The position numbers and the translations under genes were made by a program. Shown piece after piece: positions 1 through 5,605 of a stretch of 5,605 nt of DNA. Below the pieces are notes generated by a model. It was not told the DNA's origin. It saw nothing but the letters and a program-made list of their open reading frames with translations, and did not search any database. The stretch is taken from contig JACDEC010000239.1 in NCBI GenBank assembly GCA_013816645.1, forward strand, positions 1-5,605, given 5' to 3'. Position 1 is the first letter of the stretch. Each line of letters starts with the position of its first letter. This DNA is from Planctomycetota bacterium. Its GTDB lineage: Bacteria > Planctomycetota > UBA11346.

Positions 1-861
1 ACCCTGCTTCGTCCGGGTCGCGAGCACTACCGGCGAAATCACGACGCTCAGAGTCATCGGGATCACAAACAATCCTTCGCTGAGCCGGACTGCCACGGCG
101 TAACGGCCGACTTCTCTAGCGTTCACCCAATATTCGAGCATGACTTGGTCGATGCGCATGTAGAGGGTGATCATGACCGCAGACAGCGCGAGCGGCCAGC
201 TATCACGCAGAAGACGACGCATCCATGGCCATGCAAACTGCACTTTCCCGCCGGTGATATCGGTCGATCGCGAGGTCATGAGGCATAGACCGAGAAGCAC
301 CGACTCGCCTGCCGCGATCCATGCAAAAGCCAGCAGGTTGCCACTCGCGAGAAGGACCACGGCCTTGGCCACCGATATCAGAATGGTGCATGCCAGACGT
401 GCGAGCGCGGGGCGGCGCATGCGCCCCTGTGCCTGATAGTCGGCGTCGATCACGTCGGCCGAGAGGAAGATCCGAGCGGAAGCAATCAGCATGACCATGG
501 GCAGCACCCGTGCGTCAGCCGGATCGATGATTGCCACGGCGATGATAGCAGCGATGCCGGCCGCGCACGATCCCGCGAACTTGAGCGCGGCTGCTGTCCC
601 GAGGATGGAGGAACGCTCGCCTGGGTTGTTGACCAACTCCCTGAGCAGCACCACCTCCAGCCCCAGAGATGCCAGGGGCGCGAACAGGGCGACTAGCGCC
701 AGCGCGTACGCGAGTACGCCATAGTCGTGTGGCCCAAGATGTCGCGCGACCCAGATGCCGAGCGTCAGGTCGAAGCCGATTCGCACGGCTCGCTCTGCGA
801 ATATCCATCCGGCGTTCGCCACCGGCGCCGCATGCGCAGGTGCCATGGTCTCCGAACTCAT
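1..861 (-). CDS. Wzx-like polysaccharide flippase, N-terminal part (cut by the window edge)
   Basis: This is an integral inner-membrane protein of the MOP exporter superfamily (polysaccharide biosynthesis/oligosaccharide flippase type), which moves lipid-linked glycan units from the cytoplasmic to the periplasmic face. Reading from ATG at 861 gives 287 codons with no stop before position 1; full family members are usually about 400-500 residues, so roughly the last third is missing. Hydrophobic stretches fall at about residues 44-66, 92-113, 116-136, 153-173, 176-196, 222-236 and 263-282. Typical family wording is seen in ARHLGPHDYGVLAYALA (39-55) and in YMRIDQVML (234-242) followed by GRYAVAVRLSE (252-262). 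The start ATG overlaps the rmlB stop as ATGA, and no good Shine-Dalgarno sequence precedes it, which suggests translational coupling. A second ATG at codon 6 is a possible alternative start. The flippase family is fairly sure; the substrate (O-antigen, capsule or other) cannot be told. Confidence 0.86.
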   Translation of the reverse strand, partial: MSSETMAPAHAAPVANAGWIFAERAVRIGFDLTLGIWVARHLGPHDYGVLAYALALVALFAPLASLGLEVVLLRELVNNPGERSSILGTAAALKFAGSCAAGIAAIIAVAIIDPADARVLPMVMLIASARIFLSADVIDADYQAQGRMRRPALARLACTILISVAKAVVLLASGNLLAFAWIAAGESVLLGLCLMTSRSTDITGGKVQFAWPWMRRLLRDSWPLALSAVMITLYMRIDQVMLEYWVNAREVGRYAVAVRLSEGLFVIPMTLSVVISPVVLATRTKQG

Positions 862-1934
862 ACCGAGGATCGATGACCGGACGGCGGCGTAACCTTCGGG
901 CGTGATTTCTCGTCTACCCAGCCGCGATGCCGCAGATACCACGCCACCGTCGCGCGCAATCCGGTCGAGATCGTCTCGCGCGGCATCCATCCGAGATCGT
1001 GCATCAGACGTGCCGGATCGATGGCGTAGCGGCGGTCGTGACCAGGACGATCGACGACTTGGGTGATGAGCGAGGCGTACGAGCCGCCATCTGGCCTCGG
1101 CTCCATCTCGTCGAGCAGGGCGCAAAGGGCGCGGACCATTTCGAGGTTGACGATTTCGTTGCGCCCACCGACCACGTACGTAGCGCCGGCCTTCGCCCCG
1201 CGAACGATCAGGTCGATGGCGCGGCAATGATCCTCGACATACAGCCAATCGCGCACCTGCAGGCCGTCACCGTAGACGGGCAACGGTCGTAGCGCGAGCG
1301 CCGTGGTGATCATCAGCGGGATGAGCTTCTCCGGATACTGGTATGGGCCGTAGTTGTTCGAACAGTTCGACAGGGTCACAGGCAGACCGAAAGTGCGCTG
1401 CCAAGCGCATACGAGATGATCTGAGGCCGCCTTGGAGGAACTGTAGGGACTCGACGGATCGTAACGGCTTTCCTCAGTGAAGTAACCCTGCTCACCCAGC
1501 GAACCGAATACCTCGTCGGTGGAAACGTGGTGGAAGCGCACGTCCCGCCGTGAACCCCACGCCCGGCGCGCCGCCTGCAGCAGATTATAGGTGCCCCATA
1601 TGTTCGTGCGCAGGAACTGGTCTGGAGCGTCGATCGAACGGTCTACGTGGCTCTCGGCGGCCAAGTGGATGACCGTATCGATCGCCTCCGTAGCGAAAAT
1701 GTCACCCACCATGATCTCGTCAGTGATATCGCCATGCACGAAGCGATATCGGTCGCCATTGTCGCGTTCGAGATCGGCAAGGTTGGTCCGATCGCCAGCG
1801 TAGGTCAAGAGATCAAGGTTCACCACACGCAACGATGGGTCGGTGCCAAGCAGATATCGCACGAGGTGGGTTCCGATGAAACCACAGCCGCCGGTCACGA
1901 GCACGCGGCGCGGCACGTGCGTAGCCGAGTTCAT
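858..1934 (-). CDS. rmlB: dTDP-glucose 4,6-dehydratase (RmlB/RfbB)
   Basis: This cytoplasmic NAD-dependent short-chain dehydrogenase/reductase of the extended type converts dTDP-glucose to dTDP-4-keto-6-deoxyglucose, the second step of dTDP-L-rhamnose synthesis and the entry to many other deoxy sugars. The 358-residue product has the usual family length. Visible features in order are the NAD-binding TGGCGFIG (14-21), LDLLTYAG (40-47), HLAAESHVDRSI (90-101), the catalytic STDEVFG (138-144, with Asp140 and Glu141), YSSSK (164-168, catalytic Tyr164 and Lys168), NNYGPYQYPEKLIP (193-206), DWLYVEDH (229-236) and DRPGHDRRYAID (295-306). The frame is open further upstream to 2084, but the ATG at 1934 is chosen because it puts the nucleotide-binding motif at the usual distance and overlaps the methyltransferase stop as ATGA. 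The last 16 or so residues form a polar tail that looks dispensable. Enzyme identity is very likely. UDP-sugar relatives of the same fold are the main alternative, but the adjacent rmlA favours RmlB. Confidence 0.96.
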   Translation of the reverse strand: MNSATHVPRRVLVTGGCGFIGTHLVRYLLGTDPSLRVVNLDLLTYAGDRTNLADLERDNGDRYRFVHGDITDEIMVGDIFATEAIDTVIHLAAESHVDRSIDAPDQFLRTNIWGTYNLLQAARRAWGSRRDVRFHHVSTDEVFGSLGEQGYFTEESRYDPSSPYSSSKAASDHLVCAWQRTFGLPVTLSNCSNNYGPYQYPEKLIPLMITTALALRPLPVYGDGLQVRDWLYVEDHCRAIDLIVRGAKAGATYVVGGRNEIVNLEMVRALCALLDEMEPRPDGGSYASLITQVVDRPGHDRRYAIDPARLMHDLGWMPRETISTGLRATVAWYLRHRGWVDEKSRPKVTPPSGHRSSV

Positions 1935-2728
1935 GCTCCGATCCCGGCCTTCCCCGAGGCCCTCTTCGATTCGACTTTCGCCAGCCAACCTTCGTCGAAC
2001 GGCAGAGGGCCATCGCTGGCATAGAAGTAGAGGTTGTGGCGGCCAGGATAGACGGTCTCGAACACCAGGACATTGGCGAACCACGGCTCGAGGAAGCGCA
2101 GCAGATCTTGCTTCGACTTGAACTCGTACTCGTGCTCCTCGTGGCTGAGATGCTCACCCTCCACGATGGTGTATCCGCTGAGCATGCCCGCTGGTTTGAG
2201 ACGGCGACGGATCTGCGCCATGAGGTCGGCAATCTCGGCTTCGGTGAAGTGCTCGATCGCCGCGTCCCATACCACGTGATCGAACGGACCGGGCGGCATC
2301 GCCGTGCGCACGTCGCCGACCACGAACTCGACATTCTTCGCGCGGTGATTGCGCTTGGCGTGGCGGATAGCCCGAGGATCGAAGTCGAGGCTGACGATAC
2401 GCCGAGCGCGGATAGAATAGAAGTGGTAGGCGTTGAATCCGTCCCCGCAGCACAGTTCGAGCACCTCTGCGTCCGGCTTCATAGCCAACAGGTTGAAGAT
2501 GCCGCGCTCCCAACCGTACGGGAGGCGTCTCGCCCGCCATTGCCAATACTGATCGATGAAATGATCGTACCATTCGGGTCGTGGCCGCGCCCCCCAGTCG
2601 AGCCCGTACTGGATCATGTGCGTGAACGCGACCAGTCGGCGCAGGCCACAGTTGAGCCAACGGATGGCTATGCGTAGCCCAAGCAGCCGCATGATTGTCA
2701 CCGGAACGGAAACCAGGGGACCGGGCAT
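1931..2728 (-). CDS. class I SAM-dependent methyltransferase of a polysaccharide locus
   Basis: This 265-residue protein has a Rossmann-type methyltransferase core. Motif I is VLELCCGDGFNAYHF (89-103), the acidic residue that would hold the SAM ribose is Asp115 in SLDFDP (113-118), GDV follows at 138-140, the post-motif-II strand is VVWDAAIEHF (152-161), and LKPAGML (177-183) precedes the later strands. About 85 residues come before the core: an arginine-rich, hydrophobic, amphipathic stretch (about 9-36) that could lie on the membrane, then an aromatic-rich part with EWYDHFIDQYWQWR (52-65). The acceptor is unknown. Its place between rmlA and rmlB suggests O- or N-methylation of a sugar nucleotide or of a growing or capped glycan. 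The ATG at 2728 is preceded by GGGGAG at a 7-base spacing, the clearest ribosome binding site in the window; it begins 3 bases after the rmlA stop. A later in-frame ATG exists at codon 13. The fold is secure; the substrate is not. Confidence 0.88.
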   Translation of the reverse strand: MPGPLVSVPVTIMRLLGLRIAIRWLNCGLRRLVAFTHMIQYGLDWGARPRPEWYDHFIDQYWQWRARRLPYGWERGIFNLLAMKPDAEVLELCCGDGFNAYHFYSIRARRIVSLDFDPRAIRHAKRNHRAKNVEFVVGDVRTAMPPGPFDHVVWDAAIEHFTEAEIADLMAQIRRRLKPAGMLSGYTIVEGEHLSHEEHEYEFKSKQDLLRFLEPWFANVLVFETVYPGRHNLYFYASDGPLPFDEGWLAKVESKRASGKAGIGA

Positions 2729-2740
2729 CGCTCAACTCCC
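2720..2740 (-). promoter_or_regulatory. ribosome binding site of the methyltransferase gene
   Basis: On the minus strand GGGGAG lies 7 bases before the ATG at 2728 and overlaps the last codons and stop of rmlA. This is a good Shine-Dalgarno match and supports the chosen start. The other genes in the window lack such a clear site. Confidence 0.6.
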
Positions 2741-3613
2741 CGCGAGCGGTGGACGCAGCAGTTCGCTCAAATAATCGCTGTACTGGCTCTTGCCCATGCG
2801 TCGTAGCTCGGCCTCGACCTCGTCCCTCCCGATCCAACCTTGGGTGTAGGCGATCTCCTCGAGGCATCCGACCTTGAGCCCCTGGCGATCTTCAATGGTG
2901 GCGATGAACATCGCCGCATCGAGCAGGCTGCGATGGGTGCCGGTGTCGAACCACGCCATGCCGCGGCCGAAGCGCTCGACCGTGAGTTGCCCGCGCTCGA
3001 GGTAGCGGCGGTTGAGATCGGTGATCTCGAGTTCGCCACGCGCCCCGGGCCTGAGTGCGCGCGCCTCGGCAACGACGTCGGGACCGTAGAAGTAGAGTCC
3101 GGGCACCGCCCAATTGCTCTTCGGCTTCTCCGGTTTTTCCTCCAAGCTGGTGGCGCGGCCGGCGGCGTCGAAGGCGACCACGCCATAGCGGCTCGGGTCG
3201 CGCACATGGTAGGCGAAGATGCGCGCACCCTCGGTGATCGCGGCGGCGCGGCGCACCGAATCGCCGAGATCGTTCCCGTAGAAGATGTTGTCGCCGAGCA
3301 CCATGCAGACGCGATCGTCGCCGATGAAGTCCGCTCCGATCAGGAAGGCCTGCGCCAGACCTTCAGGCCTGGGTTGTTCGGCGTAGCTGAAGCGCATGCC
3401 CAGGCGGGCGCCGTCGCCGAGCAACTGACGGAACATCGGCAGGTCGTGCGGAGTCGAGATCACCAGCACGTCGCGTATGCCGCCGAGCATCAGGGTGCTC
3501 AACGGGTAATAGACCATCGGCTTGTCATAGACCGGCATCAGCTGCTTGCTGACCACACGGGTGAGCGGATGCAGTCGGGTACCCGAGCCGCCGGCCAGGA
3601 TGATCCCCTTCAT
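2732..3613 (-). CDS. rmlA: glucose-1-phosphate thymidylyltransferase (RmlA/RfbA)
   Basis: This cytoplasmic nucleotidyltransferase joins glucose-1-phosphate and dTTP to give dTDP-glucose and pyrophosphate, the first step of dTDP-sugar synthesis and normally subject to feedback by dTDP-rhamnose. The 293-residue product matches the family length. Seen in order are the nucleotide-binding LAGGSGTRLHPLT (6-18), KQLMPVYDKPMVYYPLS (23-39), EGLAQAF (84-90), LGDNIFYG (106-113, with the metal-binding Asp108), EEKP (158-161), GELEITDLN (193-201) and WFDTGTH (221-227, with the second metal Asp223). The reading frame stays open to an ATG at 3664, but starting there would add 17 residues ahead of the standard MKGIILAGG beginning, so the ATG at 3613 is chosen. 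No clear Shine-Dalgarno sequence precedes it. It is the first gene of the polysaccharide unit, 141 bases after ffh and 3 bases before the methyltransferase gene. Identity is very likely. Confidence 0.97.
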   Translation of the reverse strand: MKGIILAGGSGTRLHPLTRVVSKQLMPVYDKPMVYYPLSTLMLGGIRDVLVISTPHDLPMFRQLLGDGARLGMRFSYAEQPRPEGLAQAFLIGADFIGDDRVCMVLGDNIFYGNDLGDSVRRAAAITEGARIFAYHVRDPSRYGVVAFDAAGRATSLEEKPEKPKSNWAVPGLYFYGPDVVAEARALRPGARGELEITDLNRRYLERGQLTVERFGRGMAWFDTGTHRSLLDAAMFIATIEDRQGLKVGCLEEIAYTQGWIGRDEVEAELRRMGKSQYSDYLSELLRPPLAGS

Positions 3614-3660
3614 GGACGTAGTCCAGGCGCGCCAAGCCAAGCGCAGGAATGGACATGCAT

Positions 3661-3683
3661 GCAATGCATCGGATCAGCATTGC
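3661..3683. repeat. 7-bp inverted repeat upstream of rmlA
   Basis: GCAATGC at 3661-3667 and GCATTGC at 3677-3683 are perfect reverse complements around a 9-base loop. The dyad lies about 48 bases before the rmlA start. It could be an operator or a weak hairpin. No thymine run follows on the minus strand, so it is not a standard terminator. A match this short can arise by chance. Confidence 0.35.
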
Positions 3684-3732
3684 CACCGGGGCTGGGCCCG
3701 CAAGCGCGGCGGGGCAGTGATCGACCCTCGTG

Positions 3733-3746
3733 ACCGCCAGGGCGGT
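3733..3746 (-). terminator. short GC hairpin just after ffh (weak terminator candidate)
   Basis: ACCGCC at 3733-3738 pairs with GGCGGT at 3741-3746; allowing a normal loop, this gives a 5-bp stem with a 4-base loop. It begins 8 bases after the ffh stop in the direction of transcription, the right place for a terminator. No thymine run follows on the minus strand, so termination here would be weak or need a factor such as Rho. Confidence 0.25.
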
Positions 3747-3754
3747 AAGAACGC

Positions 3755-5221
3755 CTAGCGTCGCTGCTTCTTCTTCGCCTTCTTCAACCGGTTGCGCTCG
3801 GCGCGGTAGCGCTTGAGCGCTTCGTTGTCCTCCTTGCGATTGAAGATCTTGTTCGGGTTGGGCATGAACTGCCCGGGGTTGGCCAGCTGCTCCGGGGTCA
3901 GCTGCTCCTGGTCGGGGAGCTTCGCCGCCAGTTCCTGCATGTCGCCGAAGCGGCCCATCATCTTCTGCATGGTCGCGAAGTGCTTGAGCAGTCCCTGCAC
4001 ATCGTTGGTGCTGGTGCCCGAGCCGTTGGCGATGCGCCGACGGCGGCTCATGTCGACCAGGTCGGGACGGGTGCGCTCGCCGCCGGTCATCGACGAGATG
4101 ATCGCGCGGTAGCGCTTGAATACGCTCTCGTCGACCGAGAGGTTCTTGAACTTGGCACCGACGCCCGGGATCAGTCCGAGCAGGTCCTTCAGCGAGCCCA
4201 TCTTGCCGATCATCTCGAGCTGCTGCTGGAAATCGCCGAGGTCGAACTTGTTCTTCTTGATCTTCTCCTCGAGCGCCTTGGCTTCCTCTTCGTCGACCGC
4301 GCCGCGCGCCTTCTCGACGAAGGACAGGATGTCGCCCATGCCGAGGATGCGGCGCGCCATGCGGTCGGGGAAGAACGGGGTCAGGGCGTCGAGCTTCTCG
4401 CCGGTGCCGACGAACTTGATCGGCTTGCCGATGATCGCGCGCAGGCTGACCACCGCGCCGCCGCGCGCGTCGCCGTCGAGCTTGGTGAAGATCACCGCGT
4501 CGAGCGGCAGGCGGTCGTTGAACGCCTTGGCGCTGGTCACCGCATCCTGGCCGGTCATCGCGTCGATCACCAGGTAGGTCTGGTGCGGCTTGGCGCGGCG
4601 GTGGATCTCGGCGACCTCGTTCATCAGCTCGTCGTCGACGTGCAGGCGGCCGGCGGTATCGAGGATGACGACGTCACGGTTGTCGGCGGTGGCGGCGGCG
4701 ATCGCCTGGGCGCAGAGATCGGACGCCTTCACCCCGGGCTGGTGGTAGACCGGCACGCCGATCTGGCCGCCGAGCACCTTGAGCTGGTCGACCGCGGCGG
4801 GCCGCTGCAGGTCGGCGGCGACCAGGAAGGGCCGCTTGCCTTGCTCGACCAGCAGCTTGGCGAGCTTGGCGCAGCTGGTGGTCTTGCCCGAACCCTGCAG
4901 GCCGGCCATCAGGATCACGGTCGGCGGGTGCTTGGCGAAGGGGATCTCGGTGTCGGGCTCGCCCATCAGCGCGATCAGCTCGTCGTGGACGATCTGCACG
5001 ACCTGCTGGCCGGGCTGCACGCCCTGGAGGACCTCCTCGCCCACCGACTTGGCGGTGACCTTGTCGAGGAACGAGCGCACCACCTCGACGTTGACGTCGG
5101 CCTCGAGCAGGGCGCGACGCACGTCGCGCAGGCCCTCGCGGATGTTGTCCTCGGAGAGCTTGCCGCCGTAGCGGAACTTGTCGAAGATGGCGCTGAAGCG
5201 GTCGGAGATGGCGTCGAACAT
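3755..5221 (-). CDS. ffh: signal recognition particle GTPase Ffh (SRP54)
   Basis: Ffh binds SRP RNA and the signal sequences of nascent membrane proteins, then docks with FtsY at the inner membrane. The 488-residue product is complete. The N domain (about 1-88) contains ALLEADVN (37-44). The G domain (about 95-297) has the P-loop GLQGSGKTT (107-115), AADLQRPAAVDQL (135-147), DTAGR (188-192), TKLDGDARGG (246-255) and GTGEKLDAL (272-280). The M domain (about 300-435) carries LLGLIPGVG (347-355) in the finger-loop region and the RNA-binding SRRRRIANGSGTS (392-404). The final 35 or so residues form a basic tail ending in KKAKKKQRR, instead of the methionine-rich tail of Escherichia coli Ffh; the protein is also longer than the usual 450 or so residues. 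The ATG at 5221 gives the standard N-terminus, though no clear Shine-Dalgarno sequence precedes it. This is an essential housekeeping gene and probably not functionally tied to the downstream sugar genes. Confidence 0.98.
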   Translation of the reverse strand: MFDAISDRFSAIFDKFRYGGKLSEDNIREGLRDVRRALLEADVNVEVVRSFLDKVTAKSVGEEVLQGVQPGQQVVQIVHDELIALMGEPDTEIPFAKHPPTVILMAGLQGSGKTTSCAKLAKLLVEQGKRPFLVAADLQRPAAVDQLKVLGGQIGVPVYHQPGVKASDLCAQAIAAATADNRDVVILDTAGRLHVDDELMNEVAEIHRRAKPHQTYLVIDAMTGQDAVTSAKAFNDRLPLDAVIFTKLDGDARGGAVVSLRAIIGKPIKFVGTGEKLDALTPFFPDRMARRILGMGDILSFVEKARGAVDEEEAKALEEKIKKNKFDLGDFQQQLEMIGKMGSLKDLLGLIPGVGAKFKNLSVDESVFKRYRAIISSMTGGERTRPDLVDMSRRRRIANGSGTSTNDVQGLLKHFATMQKMMGRFGDMQELAAKLPDQEQLTPEQLANPGQFMPNPNKIFNRKEDNEALKRYRAERNRLKKAKKKQRR

Positions 5222-5494
5222 GGGACGGGGATCTTGGTCCGCTCAGCCTGCTGGGCAAGTCTAAGCCACGGCCGCTAGGCCGCCCGAAGGGTGCCGGAGC
5301 CCCTCTCGCAGCCTGCGGTCGCGCGTTGCGCGTCCTCGAACGCTGTCGGGTGGCATTCATGGGGCCCTGCCCATGAATGCGAGCAAGGCCGCCCCGGCCG
5401 AGGACAGGGCACGTAAGCGGAGCGCAGCATGGCGGGATCCCAAGATCGACATCGATCAACCCAGACGCCGGCCACACGTCGCGCCCCAGCCCAG
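5222..5494. other. dyad-rich gap upstream of ffh
   Basis: This is 273 bases with no gene I can support; the short open frames here show no recognisable protein. It holds several short inverted repeats: 5269-5282 (CGGCC/GGCCG), 5307-5317 (CGCA/TGCG), 5320-5332 (CGCGC/GCGCG), 5353-5380 (11-bp arms) and 5387-5399 (GGCCG/CGGCC). The ffh promoter should lie here, but no convincing -35/-10 pair is visible. I looked for the conserved GGAAGCAGC-type loop of SRP RNA and did not find it, so this is not an evident ffs gene. A structured 5' leader, a small RNA or a dispersed palindromic element are all possible. Confidence 0.45.
5353..5380. repeat. perfect 11-bp inverted repeat (hairpin)
   Basis: GCATTCATGGG at 5353-5363 is exactly the reverse complement of CCCATGAATGC at 5370-5380, with a 6-base loop. 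Neither side is followed by a thymine run, so it is not a typical intrinsic terminator, although it lies about 115 bases past the stop of the upstream gene. It could be a REP-like palindrome, a protein binding site or part of a structured RNA. Confidence 0.75.
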
Positions 5495-5605
5495 CTAGTG
5501 AATGAACCAATGCCGCAGTACCGTGAGCACCGCCTGCGGCGACCCCGCCGCCAGCAGCGCCTCGACCACCTCCTCGTCCTGCATCAGCTCGCCGAACTCC
5601 CGATA
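5495..5605 (-). CDS. C-terminal end of an unrecognised protein (cut by the window edge)
   Basis: On the minus strand the frame entering at 5605 is open for 36 codons and stops with TAG at 5497-5495. The peptide begins YREFGELMQDEEVVEALL and ends VLTVLRHWFIH. It looks helical and acidic, then ends in a hydrophobic/aromatic tip, and the third codon positions are strongly G/C, as in the neighbouring genes, which supports real coding. I do not recognise the family, and 36 residues are too few to assign a function. A spurious frame is possible, since a run of this length is not rare in GC-rich DNA. Confidence 0.5.
   Translation of the reverse strand, partial: YREFGELMQDEEVVEALLAAGSPQAVLTVLRHWFIH

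Larger units (their letters stand above)
3614..3754. other. ffh-rmlA intergenic gap
   Basis: This is a 141-base gap between the ffh stop and the rmlA start. It holds two short dyads (annotated separately) and an ATGCAT-rich patch at 3655-3669. I find no thymine run that would complete an intrinsic terminator and no convincing -35/-10 pair. Whether the polysaccharide genes have their own promoter here, or are read through from ffh, cannot be decided by eye. Confidence 0.5.

Noticed and set aside
1935..2084. 50-residue N-terminal extension of RmlB
   Set aside because: The extension lies inside the methyltransferase gene, is not typical of the family, and the ATG at 1934 gives the standard N-terminus and an ATGA overlap.
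2036..2677. 213-codon open frame on the plus strand opposite the methyltransferase gene
   Set aside because: Antisense shadow of a gene with clear SAM-binding motifs; no family resemblance in its own product.
3614..3664. 17-residue N-terminal extension of RmlA
   Set aside because: Family members begin at MKGIILAGG; the upstream ATG lies in an ATGCAT-rich patch and has no ribosome binding site.
2840..3733. 297-codon open frame on the plus strand opposite rmlA
   Set aside because: It mirrors the rmlA codons, has no recognisable motif, and rmlA itself is certain.
5235..5258. TTGCCC as a -35 element for ffh
   Set aside because: The hexamer at the right distance matches the -10 consensus at only two of six positions.
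3980..5278. 432-codon open frame on the plus strand opposite ffh
   Set aside because: It is fully antisense to a certain housekeeping gene, its product is a low-complexity run of Ala, Asp, Glu, Leu and His, and long antisense frames are expected in GC-rich genes with strong codon bias.
5275..5475. 66-codon minus-strand open frame upstream of ffh
   Set aside because: It crosses the dyad-rich gap, including the perfect palindrome, and its product is rich in Arg, Cys, Pro and Trp with no motif, as expected of non-coding GC-rich DNA.
5222..5494. SRP RNA (ffs) gene next to ffh
   Set aside because: No GGAAGCAGC-type tetraloop region or matching long imperfect stem was found on either strand.

Overview
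The window is GC-rich and densely coded, and every gene I can support lies on the minus strand, so genes read from right to left. The Ffh protein is the best taxonomic clue. Its G-domain wording (for example LVAADLQRPAAVDQL) and its long, lysine/arginine-rich, methionine-poor C-terminus look unlike the gammaproteobacterial type and recall Planctomycetota and related phyla. That placement is an inference from memory of the family and is held with low confidence.

Layout in the direction of transcription. (1) 5605-5495: the last 36 codons of an unrecognised gene. (2) 5494-5222: a 273-base gap that is rich in short inverted repeats, including a perfect 11-bp stem at 5353-5380. (3) 5221-3755: ffh, the signal recognition particle GTPase, complete. 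(4) 3754-3614: a 141-base gap with two short dyads and no convincing terminator or promoter. (5) 3613-2732: rmlA (rfbA), glucose-1-phosphate thymidylyltransferase. (6) 2728-1931: a class I SAM-dependent methyltransferase. (7) 1934-858: rmlB (rfbB), dTDP-glucose 4,6-dehydratase. (8) 861-1: the N-terminal 287 codons of a Wzx-like polysaccharide flippase that runs off the left edge.

Genes 5 to 8 form one tightly packed unit. There is a 3-base gap between rmlA and the methyltransferase gene, then two ATGA stop/start overlaps. RmlA makes dTDP-glucose from glucose-1-phosphate and dTTP, and RmlB converts it to dTDP-4-keto-6-deoxyglucose, the branch point to L-rhamnose and many other 6-deoxy and amino sugars. 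The flippase would move a lipid-linked glycan across the inner membrane, and the methyltransferase probably modifies a sugar or a glycan end. Together they mark the edge of a surface-polysaccharide (O-antigen, capsule or exopolysaccharide) locus next to a housekeeping gene. No rmlC or rmlD is visible, so the final sugar cannot be named. I saw no tRNA, rRNA, CRISPR array, insertion sequence or clearly novel system. The least ordinary items are the methyltransferase placed between rmlA and rmlB and the dyad-rich leader of ffh.
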